Of a stretch of DNA of 64,000 nucleotides, positions 20,941 to 32,919 are shown piece by piece. Made by a program: the position numbers and the translations under genes. The notes below the pieces were generated by a model. The model was not told where the DNA came from. It did not search any database and was given only the letters and a program-made list of their open reading frames with translations. Source of the stretch: Macrophomina tecta (taxonomy: Eukaryota; Ascomycota; Dothideomycetes; Botryosphaeriales; Botryosphaeriaceae); assembly GCA_024180945.1 (NCBI GenBank), contig JAKSGN010000043.1:992001-1056000 (forward strand), in the 5' to 3' direction. Positions within the stretch are counted from its first letter, which is position 1; each line of letters starts with the position of its first letter.

Positions 20941-22249
20941 TTACTCATCGCCAGTCAAGAATGCAGTGACCTTCTTGCCTCTCCCCGAAAACCCCCAACC
21001 AATCTGGTTCGCATTCTTGATCACCACATCCAGATCATCCGCCCACGACCACACCAGCCCCGGGTTCTTCTGGAAGAGACGGCCAGCCGCCGCAATATCC
21101 AGTCCCTCCTCCAGCAGCTGGTTCGCCATCTCGCCGTCCGTGATGGTGCCAACCGTCGCGACCAGCAGCTTGTCACCCAATCTCTCCTTCACCGCCTTCG
21201 CGAACGGCGCCTGATGCGCCGGCCCGCCCTTAATCTTCTGCTTCGGATGCGACCCGGCGGACGAGACATCCAAAACATCAACGCCGTGCTCAGCCAGCAG
21301 CTCAGCCAGCCGGACCGTATCCGGCACCGTCCACGACCTTTCCGGGCCAAATTCCGGCACTTCCTCGAGCCAGTCGGTAGCGCTGACGCGGACGAACAGC
21401 GGCATATCCGCCGGGATGGCCGCGCGCACGGCGTCCACCACCTCCAGCGTCAGTCGCGTGCGGTTCTCGAAGCTGCCGCCGTACTCGTCGGCGCGGTGGT
21501 TCGACACGGGCGACAGGAACTGGTGCAGCAGGTAGCCGTGCGCATTATGGACCTCGACGAAGTCGAAACCCGCGGCAACCGCGCGCCTTGCCGCCGCCTG
21601 GAACGCCGCCTTGACTTCCTCGATGTCCTGCTTCGTCATCTCCCTCGGCGTTGCGTGGCTCTCGTCGTAGGGGATGGCGCTGGGCGCTTTCACGTTGTCG
21701 GCCCACCCGCCCTCGCTCGCGGGCGCCAGCGCGGCGAACGACAGCCACGGCGCGACGGTACTGGCCTTGCGGCCGGCGTGCGCGAGCTGGATGCCGATGC
21801 GCTGGTTCTGCGTGTGCGCGAAGTCGGTCACGCGCTTCCAGGGCGCGATTTGCGAGTCTTGCCACAGCCCTGGGCAGTGCGGCGTGATGCGGCCTTCGGG
21901 TAGGACGCCGGTGGCCTCGGCGATAGAGATGCCCGGTCCGCGCGAGACGATGCCGCCCAGGTGCGCGTCGTGCCACGCGGAGATGTGGCCGTCCTTAGAG
22001 GAGTACTGGCAGAGGGGCGAGAGCATGATGCGGTTTTGTACTCGCAGGCCGCGGATCTGGAGCGGTTGGAAGAGCTTGGGAACAGGCTTGCCGTCTGGTT
22101 GCGGATAGGCAGCGGTGCCGGCAGGGATCTCCTGGAAGGGGGTAAAGTAGGAGACCTGTAGTAGAGATTGTCAATGTGCTGTTTGTGGGCAATGATGTGC
22201 TGTGATGACGGACCCCGGGGGCAGGCTTGTTGATGAACTCAGTAGCCAT
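20941..22249 (-). CDS. NADH:flavin oxidoreductase (Old Yellow Enzyme family, YqjM-like)
   Basis: An FMN enzyme that reduces activated C=C bonds with NAD(P)H. Exon 1 is 22249-22214, intron 22156-22213 (58 nt, GTCCGT...CAG), exon 2 22155-20941, giving 416 residues, normal for the family. Visible landmarks are VSYFTPFQEIPAG, KLFQPLQIRGLRVQNRIMLSPLCQYSS, IQLAHAGRKAS, GFDFVEVHNAHGYLLHQFLSP with the substrate-binding H-N-A-H, EYGGSFENRTRL, FVRVSA and ADDLD. The LSPLCQYS Cys is typical of the thermophilic-like/YqjM class. No lesion was seen. It adjoins the decayed cluster and may have been a tailoring enzyme of it, or an unrelated detoxification gene. Confidence 0.92.
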
Positions 22250-25200
22250 GGTGTTGGTTTTATGATGCCTTCACTCCGACTAGAGAAGTGAAGCTTAAGC
22301 GCGAAATTCCTGTAGCCTAACGGAGAAGAGACAGATTTTATAAAGAAATCTTGGGGAGGCTGCAGTTTGCTGCTGCTGATAAATCCGGGAATAAAGCTAT
22401 CAGACCATTGCTCAGGAGAAAGTGTAGCGTGAGAGCTCGGGCAGTTTTCGCGCGACACACATACACCGCCACTACTGAGATATCCTGGACATCAATGGGC
22501 AAATTGCAGCTACACACCAGCTCCAAGCCTGATAAGGCCGAAATAACGGCGCCAGAGGGCGTGGTGGAAGAACATGGAAGAACAGAAGGTTGCAAACCAA
22601 GCGCATCCAAACTGCAAGAGGTAAGTTTCTTGGTAAGCAGACCCTTTTAATCGGGTAGTTATCTTCTTGCGGTGTCGTAAAACATTGCGTTAAAAATTTT
22701 GTGGAGCCAAGTCAGGGCTTACAAAGCGGCCCACCAGGGCGATGCCGATTTCTGCCGATGGCTGTTTTGCGCTCCGCGGAGCATCAGACGAGGTCGACAA
22801 AACTGATTAGTTCTTGAAGAGTCGTGAGCGGTTGAGATTCTTTAGACATGCCAGTTCTCCGGAAGCAGAAAGAATTTCCAATGAGTGCCGCATTTACAAC
22901 GGAACATGCTGAGAGGCGTGACAGTCCGTACTTCTCTGTTCATATTCCTAGGCCGATCCTGTCCAAGCCACACATACGTTAGAAGATCTGTACATGAGTC
23001 AAGATGGCGCTGGAGAAATTGCTGCATGGGGATGGCATCTCGGGGTCTTTAGTTCATATTGGCTGATATACGCGCCCGACAGACGGGCCAGCAGCACGCT
23101 ACGGGCATCAGATGACCAACCGACGAGTGCGAGCAGTACGGATGCGATTGTGATCAAAAATTAAAGTGGAGGAAGGCAGAGGTGGCGTCGTGGGAGATCT
23201 GCGCAAAAGATGGGGCAAAGGTGGGGTCGGCGCCGGCTGAACTTCACTCCCACCCGCCGCCCTCAATCCTGCTCCCGCTCTTCCGCCATCTCCACGATCT
23301 TCCGTCACGTCTTCGCAACATCGCTGCACACCCCGTCATTCAGGGTGCAGCGCCTATGCCATGCGGTTTCATCCGAGCCAGGCCTGAACCTCAGCTGGAT
23401 CCTCCGCGGGGACGTTCGACCGAAGCTTCGACAATGTACTTGCACACTGTGTACCGCTGGCACTCTCGTCGCGGCCGTCCACCTTCGGCTTGACCGATCC
23501 AAAGATTTACGAGGCCCAACTTTCATACCTGGGTAGATTCAGCGGTCAGGGCGAGTACATTTGGTAGCTAGATCGGTCATGTAAGGATAAAACCAGGGTG
23601 CCATAGATGGAACAGAGCTGAAGATCGACGTCTTTTGCTGCGCAGGAAGAGCCTGCAGATGGAGAGCGTGATCCATCGACTGCGCCATCAATTAGAATTA
23701 TCGCCAACTCTCACTATCCTGCCGCCTACGAATCTGGCCGGCAGCGTCCCATTCGGAAGCCAATCTACTTCGCGAGTAGCGGGATAATCATGACAAGCTT
23801 CTGTCGCTTTTACGGCGGAGTCTTTAGCGCGCCAATTCATCCGAGTCTGAGCAGAACCGTGGGTGGTGATGTTGACTGGTGCATGGTTCCAGGCGCTATA
23901 CTCTTGTTGGAGACAAGGTCCACGCACGCGACACAATCTTGGTGGCCTGTGGAAGCAGGCGGAATATGCTTCGAGGTGCGAGAGCGGGAGGGTTAGCTAT
24001 CACCTTGCTTTGCTTATTGTCCGTACGAGCACAGCGAGTATCCGGTGATGAGGAATCATCGAAATGTGTGCAGAGTACGGTACAGGTCTGCCCCGTGGAG
24101 TGAAGGAGTAGTGCTGCGATGAGGAGAGAAGAGCAGGGATGCGGTTGGGTGAATTTAAGCTTACATTGATGCTTGTAAGGCCTGAGGCTTGTGTTGCAGC
24201 GTACACAAATAGCAAACGGATGCAGCAAGGAGAAGACTAGGGGCCAAAGGGAGAGGCTGCCGCGTTCAGGCGCCCAAGTCGCTTCTGCGGAATGCGAAGT
24301 CATGGACTGGATTCCCCGTGGCGGGCGCATCAGCCATGCCTTGCAAGTCGAGGGCGACAGGAGCTTCCGTGGTCGCTTACTGGTGATCAGATTGCTGGAT
24401 ATGTGCCTCTCTTCTCAGCCGCGTCATCGGCGAGGTGGGTGCTCGCTCGCTCCGTGCGCCTGAGGCCTCTGTTGTCATTGATCGGCATCACGCAATTGTA
24501 AAATAGTCGATGATCAGAGGCGGCTGCGACACTAGCTGTCTGTGATGCCTCGGTCGAGCCTCTTCTGGGGCTGCTGACAACAACATGCCCACCGCGGCTG
24601 AGGCTGGGCTGGCGCTAGGCTAAGGCTGGGCTGAAGCTGTGGCGGCAGCGGCTGGATGCTCATTACTCAGTCTGGAACGTCGCTTCAGCGCCCGGGTTGC
24701 AGGTTCGAGCGATTGGCTGCTATCTTTCCGCATCCTCCTGCAACAAGGAGCTGCGGGTGCGAAAAGACCGCATCACACCGGATATCACCGTTGGGAGCGC
24801 GCCTTCTCTCAGTGTTCTCTCGCACAGCGCCGCCACGTTGCCGCCGGCTTCGCATGGATCGCGCGCGCTTTGACGAGCGCCCTCTCTTCTTCTGTCTCAT
24901 ACTGCATCAGGGTGCATCCTGCTGTCGGCCTAAACGCCCAGGCACTTTTTCAACCATCGCACTATTTTCATGCGCAAGGAGCGGGGTCTGACGGCCGTTG
25001 ACGACTGCTGGTGTTCCGTTTTTTGGGGTGGATTGGGCAGAAGGCGTTGCACTTACCCGGCGACCAACCACGAACCGCGCATGCTGCAATTTCATCCAAC
25101 CACCCAGCGCTTCGCAGAATTTGGAAGCCAACAACAATTCCATAACAATCCAAGGAGAGGCATTATCCGATTGGACGTCATCCGCTGCTCGATGCAGCCA

Positions 25201-25732
25201 TGACAAGCACTGCACTGCCTCAGGATGCCCAAAACCGCACATCGGCGACGCGTCCTCGTCATCCAAGTAATCTCTTGACTGCCTTGGATTGTCGAGAAAG
25301 CCAGCCAACCCCCGGCCTAGACAGACTCGCAAGCTCCACCGGTGAGGACGATCCCTGAGATCGCCGTTATGCGGGGAGCGGAGAGGGCGCGGTCCGGGCA
25401 AGCAGGCCCCCAGCTCTCCCAGTTTCAGGCCCATTCCCTAACACCGTACTTGTCTCAACCACCGCATCCGGCCTGTCATGCCACCAACACTCCAATCTGG
25501 GCAATATACCGTTGACATGTTGAAAAGGCTGAGCGCCTTTTGCTTGCAGGAACGTCTTTCTCCTCAACACATAAATCCAGCACTCACTATATTTTTCTTT
25601 CCTTCTCCATATCCTCCGCCAAGCTCAAGACATTCCTTTTGTCGCCGGCCGACCCACGCTTGTTGCCTGACCCAAGTACACCTTAATCCATACTCCATAA
25701 TCAACAGACACAAAAGAGTTCGAACCACCACA
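22250..25732. other. 3.5-kb region without a recognised gene
   Basis: Many short overlapping frames on both strands have biased composition but no family signatures (for example 23182-23536 plus, 23896-24330 minus, 24907-25434 minus). A short GGCTGAGGCT-like imperfect repeat lies at about 24590-24650. The last 150 bases are the promoter and leader of the next gene. Confidence 0.45.
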
Positions 25733-26159
25733 ATGAAGTTCTCCGCCACCGCCCTCCTCTTCACGCTCGCCGCCTTCGCTGCCGCAGCTCCCCTGGGTAC
25801 GCTCACCTTTTCCCCCATCCCAATCCCTTCATCCATCTAATTCTTTTTTCTTTTCACCCGCAGCCAACCCCGGTGCTGAACCCGGCGACACTGCGCCCGT
25901 CATGAGCGACGGAACCACCATCGTCCCCTACAAGAACACCGGCCAGCCCGGCAACGCTATGACCGCTGAGGACGCCGCCGCCGCCCCGGCGCCTGGAGGC
26001 CCGACGGATGCTGCTGCCCCGCCCGCCACTGCTGAGGCTGTGGCTGAGCCTGCTGCTGACGACGCAGACACCGAGGCTGCTGCCGCGCCCGCTGAGGACG
26101 ATGCTGCCGCCGATGCTGATGCTGCGCCGGCTGAGGGAGATGCTGCCGCTGCTGCCTAA
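25733..26159 (+). CDS. Small secreted Ala/Pro/Asp-rich protein
   Basis: Exon 1 25733-25796, intron 25797-25863 (GTACGC...CAG, 67 nt), exon 2 25864-26159; 119 residues. Residues 1-18 are a clear signal peptide (MKFSATALLFTLAAFAAAAP). The mature part starts ANPGAEPGD and becomes almost entirely Ala, Pro, Asp, Glu and Thr with no Cys, so it is acidic and probably disordered. Candidates are a cell-wall or surface-associated protein or an effector; no conserved domain is recognised. No GPI-anchor-type hydrophobic tail is seen. The ATG follows CCACCACA, a good context. Confidence 0.8.
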
Positions 26160-27234
26160 GGGGTGGTTTAGTCTCGATCGTTTTTGAGGGTACGGACTGC
26201 GGAGGTGCGGTGTTGCTTCTGATGCAGCGCGAGGGAGAAAGTGGTGCCGCGGAGCCTGTGTTATGATTTCATGGTGCTCGCGGGCTGGAGGTTGATGAGA
26301 AAGTGGAGGGATAGAGGGGGCGGTAGTTTTTTCATGGTTGCACGGAATTTTCACCAATACCCAATTTGAAAGAGGGACAGTTTTTGTTCTCTTTAAGTGG
26401 CAAGCTTGGGATCCACTGTGCTTCGTCTTGGTGTCCTTCAAAAATTTGTGCAGACTCCTTGAGTGAAGCACTTTTCGAGAGCGCGATCTGCTGTGGTAGT
26501 GCTGGGCGTCCTCGCAGTTGGAGGTGTGATGGTTTATGACGTGGCCCGTAGGCTGAATAATACTTGCCTGCCCTGCCTCGGTCGTAGTGGCGTAACGGTG
26601 AGCAGGCTAGCTTCCTATGCGCATCTGTTCATCGCTCACGTGTATCTAGAGCGGTACCACGGTTGATGCGGTGGAATAACGCTCGGCAGATAGGATGCAC
26701 TAGGTAGATAATAATAAACATTGGCGGCACACGCGAATTCCAGGACCTGTCACACGCGCCTCAAATCAGCTCTGTTGGACCAGAAGACGGTGCGCGAAAA
26801 GTCAGCAGACTTTGCGAGAGCTGACGGAGTGGCGCTTCAACAGCTCCCGATGAGGCATCAAGACATTTGAGACAGCGTGAACGAAGAGTGGAGGAGGCTG
26901 CATTACCATAAAGCTGAATGACGACAAACCGCACGCATGTAGTTGCTTGAGTCGTGATGAACCGAGGGTGTTCGGCGGTGGTGTTGAATGAATGCTGCCT
27001 GACGCTACACCAAACCAGGCATAGCTTCCGACGTAGAAGCCTCCACCAATGAGGGCTTCGCAGGCTCGGCAAAAACTCGCCTTCAAGAAGAATCTGAACA
27101 TGCCGCTGTCCTAAACCACGTGTAACGTGACGTCGCTGATGAGACCTCTATTCCTTCGGCAAACCTACTTTCCGAGGACTTGTCACTTGAACAAGAACAC
27201 CCGTGTCGTGCGCAGAGGCTTGGTGCGAAGAGCA
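26160..27234. other. No gene recognised
   Basis: Contains the 3' region of the secreted-protein gene and the upstream region of the AlkB-like gene. A minus-strand frame at 26802-27101 starting MFRFFLKASFCRACEAL is hydrophobic but unrecognised. Confidence 0.45.
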
Positions 27235-28596
27235 ATGGATCTCTCATCGGAAGCGGTAATGCCGTGTAATGCCCGCATCATCTCCATCAATGCCCTGGCT
27301 GACTCTTGGATCTAGACTCAAGCCTCGCACCACCGTGACACCTTTGCTCAGCCGCCTATCCACATCCAGGAGGCCTACTTGCACTACAACAAAGTAAAGA
27401 GAGCAGAACTTGACAGGGACGAAGACATCCTATACTTCAACAAGGAGCTGAGCGAGCAACAACGGAAAACATGGCTTCCGGCTGGCAGCATCTCCGCTTC
27501 TGTCAGAGAGCGTGCGTGCTACGACTATCTCAAGACTGCCTTACCACACATCGACCCGACCAGTGTGCCCTGGAGCGAATTTGAAGATGCAGTTATTTAC
27601 GAGCATAAAGACATGCCTGGTGCGTCTCCCGTCATTTTAAACGCTTCTCAGTCCTCCACATTTACCTAACGGAATTGATCCACAGGGCTTCAAATAGTCC
27701 CTGGGATTCTCCCACCGGAAACCCAGATGCTGTTTACATCCCAGCTCATGCATCGCGACCTGGCCGACCCGAGGCACAAAATCAACCTCGAAGCCGACTA
27801 CCACATCCCCTACCCTCCTCTGAAGCGTCAGCATTCCCCCGACTCCGCGACCGCCTCCCCCAGCTCCCACGACTCTCATCTCGCCACCCACGACGCCGTC
27901 CCCCGCTCCTTCTTCAGCTACCCACAGTCCTCGCCCACCCAGCTCCTCCGCCCCAAGGACGCCGCCTCCGCACCGTCCCGCAAGCCCCTCAACTTCGCGC
28001 AATTCCTCGCCAGCAAGCTCCGCTGGCTGACCCTCGGCGAGCAGTACGACTGGCCCACGCGCAGCTACGGCATCACACGCACGCATTTCCCGCACGACCT
28101 GGCGCGCCTCGTCACCGGCCTCTTCCCGCACATCCGCCCGGAGTCCGGGGTCGTGCTGATCTACTCGGGAAAGGACTACATGCCTGTGCATCGCGACGTC
28201 AGCGAGCAGTGCGAGCGCGCACTCGCGTCATTCAGTCTCGGGTGTGACGGCATCTTTGTGATTGCGAAGGACGAGGGAGACGGGGATGTGGAGGCCGAGG
28301 CAAAGGGGGCAGGGGCGGAGGGTGAAGAGCCGCGCCGGCTGGGGCCTAGGCGCAGGCCGGATAAGACGGTGGCCATCAGGGTGCGGAGTGGAGACTGTAT
28401 CCTGCTGTCGGGCGAGGCGCGGTGGGCGTGGCATGCGATGCCGAGGACCATCGCCGGCACGTGTCCGGAGCATTTGGCGAAATGGCCGGTGGGGACGCCG
28501 GGGGCGACGGAGGAGGAGAAGAGGGCGTATGAGAAATGGAAGGGCTATATGGCGGCGAAGCGGATTAACATCAGCTGCCGCCAGGTGTGGGATTGA
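27235..28596 (+). CDS. AlkB-like 2-oxoglutarate/Fe(II) dioxygenase (ALKBH1 type)
   Basis: AlkB proteins remove methyl groups from nucleic acids by oxidative demethylation. Model: exon 1 27235-27255, intron 27256-27315 (GTAATG, CTGAC branch, TAG), exon 2 27316-27619, intron 27620-27685 (GTGCGT...CAG), exon 3 27686-28596; 411 residues. Landmarks are LQIVPGILPPETQ, MHRDLADPRHK, the iron-binding HRD in DYMPVHRDVSEQCERAL, SLGCDGIF, IRVRSGDCILLSGEARWAWH (second iron His) and MPRTIAGTCP with the 2-oxoglutarate-binding Arg. The first exon is only seven codons and is inferred from splice signals; an in-frame ATG at 27127 would lengthen the N terminus. An acidic low-complexity insert follows the HRD block. 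Confidence 0.85.
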
Positions 28597-29049
28597 AGCA
28601 GGGTCACGTGCATGTCAGGGAAGGCGAGAGAAATTAGAAGTCTCATTGGTTCCTCAATTGCTGTTTTTCCAGCTCTGTGGTTTGGGCTTTTTATGCGCTT
28701 CAACCAATCAGAATCTCCATATCTCGTCAATGACGCCCACGAGCATCAAGGCTGAGTTAAAGCATCCGTCCCGCGTTGACCGTGATTTTGATTGTACGAA
28801 CAGCCGACCTTGAGTGGACAGTGTCCATCCGACCGAGCGGAAAGGATGGAAATGCTTTGGTGTGACGAACGCGAAGCGGTTGTCGGGACGGTGACTGTCG
28901 GAGAGTGAGTGCTTAGTATGTCAACCCGCCGGCCGCGGCTGCCTCTTCACAAGCTCTGCTGCGGCGTCTTTTCCAAATCTGGTGGTCGACGAACTTGCTA
29001 GCCGCTTGTCATCTTCAATTCTCCCTCGACTTCTTCCTTCTCTCCGCCA
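28597..29049. other. Intergenic
   Basis: 3' region of the AlkB-like gene and possible upstream region of the next, degenerate gene. Nothing specific is seen. Confidence 0.4.
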
Positions 29050-30920
29050 ATGCCAACCACGGGCCCGCAAAAGTTACTCGTTCGTTTCTGGATCAATTGG
29101 TCGGGCGGTCGCGTCCTTGGCTGGACACTTACTCTCAAGGCCCCGCAAGGCGCTCTTTTATTGCCTTCATCGCTTTCTTTGTCCCTCTGTGCGCGTCCGC
29201 CGTCTGGCGAATCGCGACCTACATCCTCCACCACGCCCTCTCATCCCGCGCTCCCGCCGCTGAAAATGGCCTCTGTCACTAGCGTCAGGCCATCCTCAGG
29301 AGCCCACCAATGCAGTCTCCGGCCTAGTTTACCTTGTCCGCTCTGGCTGGGCTTGGCGCCGCAAGGCCTTGGCAGCACCCCACCGCACTCTCCCGGTAAT
29401 CTTCTTCGCCGCTCTCTGCGTTGCCTTGTTCGCTCTTACGTCCGGATACTTTTCCAAGGTAGCAAGGTCGCTTTCCAACGAAGTCCTCCTTGCTTCGGAT
29501 GCCTGCGTTTGACCTCGAGCGACGGGAGAAGCCCCTCGAGTTGCTTCCCGGATGCGAATACCACCACGCGGTTGATATCGCAGTCCATAGCTATCCATGA
29601 GGCGTCCCTGTCGGCAAGCATCTGCTATACGAAAGACAATTCGGCTCATGCGATTGCCATGACATGCAACAGACTGGTGAAGCCCAGCCTGTCGGTCATC
29701 AAGAACACTAAAGCAGGGTGCCCTGTCGATCTGCACATTTGCCGCAATAATGACTCGAACATATATCTCGATGCTGGACTGGTGGATAGCAACCTCGACC
29801 TCGGCATCAATCCACCGCCATCTCGCAGCTTCCTCTGTCGGACGACAGCCCATTGCGCTCCCATCAAAACCAAGGATTACCAGCGGCTTGCAAACGTAAC
29901 GAATTTGGGTAAAAGTAGCAGCTAAAAGGCACTCTACTACTACTGGACCTTCTCGGATCAGTTCAACTTCACAATCAATGCACGCTTCACCTGGGAAGAA
30001 CCGCAAATCGGCGAACCCAATCCGACGTATCGCGTTGGGTGAGATTACTACATGAAGTGTGGTATAGATCTATCACTGATGAATTTGCAGGAGCGTGACT
30101 TGGTTTCCTTCCCAGAGGCGATGTGTCGCATCATGAGTCCCCATTTCCGAACTCCGACTCGCAGATGCCACGGTGGAGCCCATTTGGCTCACAGCAGATG
30201 GCATCTTGCAATCGAACATCACACTAGATCCCTGGTATAGTGCAAGCTATCCGATGTATGTCATGCTCCATGATGATCTCTTCACTCGAGACAATCCAGC
30301 CTCGCCGATTGTCTGTGCGCAGAGGGTACAATATTGTAACCCCAATCTTCCGGAGGCCATCAGCTGCACCCCTCTCATGGGAAGCGAAGAGATCGGGGAA
30401 TTCGTGCTTGATTTATGGGACAACAACGCGGATATGCAGGACACGAGAGCTGGGCCATGCGTACAACGTTGCAAAGTGCTCCTGTGCTCGGTGATATCAT
30501 CAACGCCCTCGGACCGCAGTTACTCCTCGCGAGCTTCTCCGCCAGTGGCTTCGGAGTCCAGAACGGTCTGTCAGTTGACCAGTGGCAGCAAGAAGTGCAC
30601 TTCTGGTTCGCGGTCAAACCAGCCAGGCTCCAAAAGGCCTTCCTCGACCTCAGCGGTCCAGACGCCAAGATGGCGTCCATCTCCATACATCTACCGGACA
30701 ACGTAGCCAGTAGGATCTGCAAGGATCATGTGCGTTGCTCCTTGTAATCTTTTCGCCGATTTCTTCTCCCAGCCCGTCCCATTAACACACCGCCACCGGA
30801 AAATTCTTAGCTCCGACTAAGCCTCCTTCACGGTCGTATACCTCCTCCTGATCTTCGTAATCGCCCATCTTCTTTATCTTCCTGTCATACAATCTGGACA
30901 ATCTATACAGGCTGTATTCC
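29050..30920 (+). pseudogene. Degenerate fungal membrane protein with a large ectodomain
   Basis: Pieces in different frames follow one another in the order of a family of uncharacterised fungal membrane proteins: a hydrophobic segment (about 29400-29470), an ectodomain piece with CPVDLHICRNNDSNIYLDAG, DSNLDLGINPPPSRSF and HCAPIKT, then (30180-30480) DPWYSASYPMYV, IVCAQRVQYCNPNLPEAISC, then (30480-30720) GVQNGLSVDQWQQEVHFW, and finally after a GTGCGT...TTAG interval a transmembrane-like stretch (30815-30920). Stops and frame changes separate the pieces, including TAA at about 30816 before ASFTVVYLLLIFV. Some joins may be introns. The family has no known function to me. Confidence 0.5.
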
Positions 30921-31994
30921 CTCTTTCACCGAGGTGATGGCTCCTCCGGCGAAAGTATAGTGGTCTCCTGGCGGGCGAATCAGTCGTCCAGGCTGAATAT
31001 CATTTCCGAATTCAAGAATGAGACTCCCCGCTTGCGCCTCCAGCGGGATGGGTGGGGGTTGCAAACAGGAGCTTACCAGCTGTGAGAATGGGATTATCAA
31101 CCAGCAAAACTTCTTAGAGCGGGGTCTAAGCATTTATCTCTGGCACACTAAAGATGCCGAGGTCCTGCTGTGCACTTCCAGACGGACTCTTCGAGAGCGG
31201 AAGGAAGGCGGAAGCGAAGAACCGTAGGAACATCATGATACTGCTTCCACCTTTACAGATTAAGCCACGAATCAACGCACTCAGTTGACGCCAAGAAATC
31301 CGAGGAACTGAACTGGCTATCAGCCATCTGCCTTGCATCGAACTCCGCTTTGAAAGGTGTTGAAGTAGAGTATCGCCGGATAGCTTAAAAAGCAACTGGT
31401 GCGCCACAACTATTCGGCAACGGATGGAAGCTATCCGGAATGCCCAGCAGCATCGTTTCCTTGTCTATGTCTCCCACTAGCCGATTCAATCGCTTCGGCA
31501 CTTCCGTGGTGCCGAACTCTGCGCGCTACCGGCAACGGATTCCTCACTGCGCGAAACGGGCATGTGGTCCCGAAAATGTCATTGCGCAGGCTCTACCCCG
31601 GGCGCCATAGCTCCGCAAAGTCCACGAAGCTATAAGAAGTCTATACAGACGGACGAACATCGGATAGCTTCCGCTGGGGACTTGAGATGATTTTACTTCG
31701 AAGGGCGGACAAACCATGGGCAATGACTTCTTCCTCGAGGAGAGGAAGAAAGAAGTCATGGGCGTCGGATCTATTGATTCTGGCCCTTGTGTCTGACAGG
31801 ATCACGTTCGATGCAATAGACGGACCAAGCCTCTCAAACACCAGCGGTCCACGACAGGGCTCGTCATAAAGCGAACCCCATTCATCAATGTATTCCAGCA
31901 TCAAGCCCACTGTCATCTTCTCAAGCTACCAGAGACCAGAGCCACTCTTAACCAGCCCAAACCAGCCAACACAACTGCACTCACAGAAACAGCC
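30921..31994. other. No gene recognised
   Basis: Frames on the minus strand (30903-31133, 31126-31407, 31544-31759, 31641-31916) overlap and change frame without splice signals that I could link. They may be remains of a gene, but no family is recognised. Confidence 0.4.
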
Positions 31995-32919
31995 ATGGCA
32001 TTCCCCGCCCCTCTCACGATGAAAGCCCACCGCGAGCAATATCCCGCCATTGATCACACCAACCCTGCCAACTCCGCCGCCGGCAAGATCGTCGCCATCA
32101 GCGGCGGCACCGGCGGTATTAGCTACCTCATCGCCCACGGCTTCGCCAAAGCAGGCGCCTCCGCCGTTATCCTCCTCGCCCGCCGCCGGCCTCTCCACCG
32201 AAGTCTAGACCTACCTACTCGACATGTGCGACAAGACGTCCGCCTACTCCGTCTTCGACGCGCTACGCAAGCGCGTGCGTGCCGAGGGCAAGGGGCCGGA
32301 CATCGACATACTAGTCGCCAACGCCGGCAGTATAGAGCAGGGCGAGACGCTACTAGACTTCGCGCCGGAGACGGTGCGCGGCGCCTTCGAGAGGAACGTG
32401 TTCCGCAACCTCAACCTCGTGCGCGCGTACCTCGCGCCCGAGGCGCCCGCTATCCCGATGTAGGCTATAATAGGGTAGGCCAAGGACGTCTCGACGGCCA
32501 TCCCGCCGGGCAACGGGAAGATCGTCCTAAACGTCTCGACCGCCGTCATGCACATGCGCTCGCCGGGCCACTCCGTGTACAGCTCGAGCAAGCTGGCGTT
32601 CACGCACATGATGAAGCATCTGCAGTGGGAGGTCGACCAGCTGCCCGGCGCGCCGGTCAGAATTCACAGCTTCAACCCGGGCGTCATCTTCACGCCCGGC
32701 GCGCGGAAGACCGGCTCCTCGGAGGAGATTCTAGCGCACTTCCCGTTCGATGATGGGAGCTTGCCCGAGGGGTTCGCGGTTTGGCTGGCGAGCCCGGCGG
32801 CGGCGTTCTTGAAGGGCAGATTCGTGTGGTCGAGCTGGGATGTGGAGGAGTTGGTCGCGATGAAGCACAAGTTTGAGGAGGATCCGGAGTTCTGCCAGAT
32901 GACGGTTAAGGGATTGTAA
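31995..32919 (+). pseudogene. Short-chain dehydrogenase/reductase with stops and a frameshift
   Basis: SDR enzymes oxidise or reduce alcohols and ketones with NAD(P). The order is the Rossmann loop IVAISGGTGGISYLIAHGFAKAG, DIDILVANAGS, FERNVFRNLNLVRAYL, IVLNVSTAVMHM and the catalytic YSSSK, then a C-terminal AVWLASPAAAFLKGRFV region to the stop at 32919. Lesions are a frame shift near 32190 (after ILLAR) and three TAG codons at about 32209, 32461 and 32476, each of which would be CAG (Gln) before a C-to-T change. CTA Leu codons are also common, as expected from the same process. The pattern suggests RIP of a duplicated gene, so a related copy is expected elsewhere. Confidence 0.8.

Noticed and set aside
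20935..21903. 322-codon open frame on the plus strand
   Set aside because: Antisense to the Old Yellow Enzyme; Arg/Leu-rich composition is that of a shadow frame in GC-rich coding DNA.
24660..24730. Possible tRNA because of GGTTCGAGC
   Set aside because: The T-arm stem does not pair and no acceptor or anticodon arm could be folded.
24907..25434. 175-codon minus-strand frame
   Set aside because: No signal peptide, domain or splice support; composition alone is not enough.
25854..26471. 205-codon minus-strand frame with Gly/Ser-rich repeats
   Set aside because: Mirror of the Ala/Pro/Asp-rich secreted protein on the other strand.
30903..31916. Chain of minus-strand frames as a gene
   Set aside because: No recognisable family and no splice sites linking the frames; reported only as an unassigned region.
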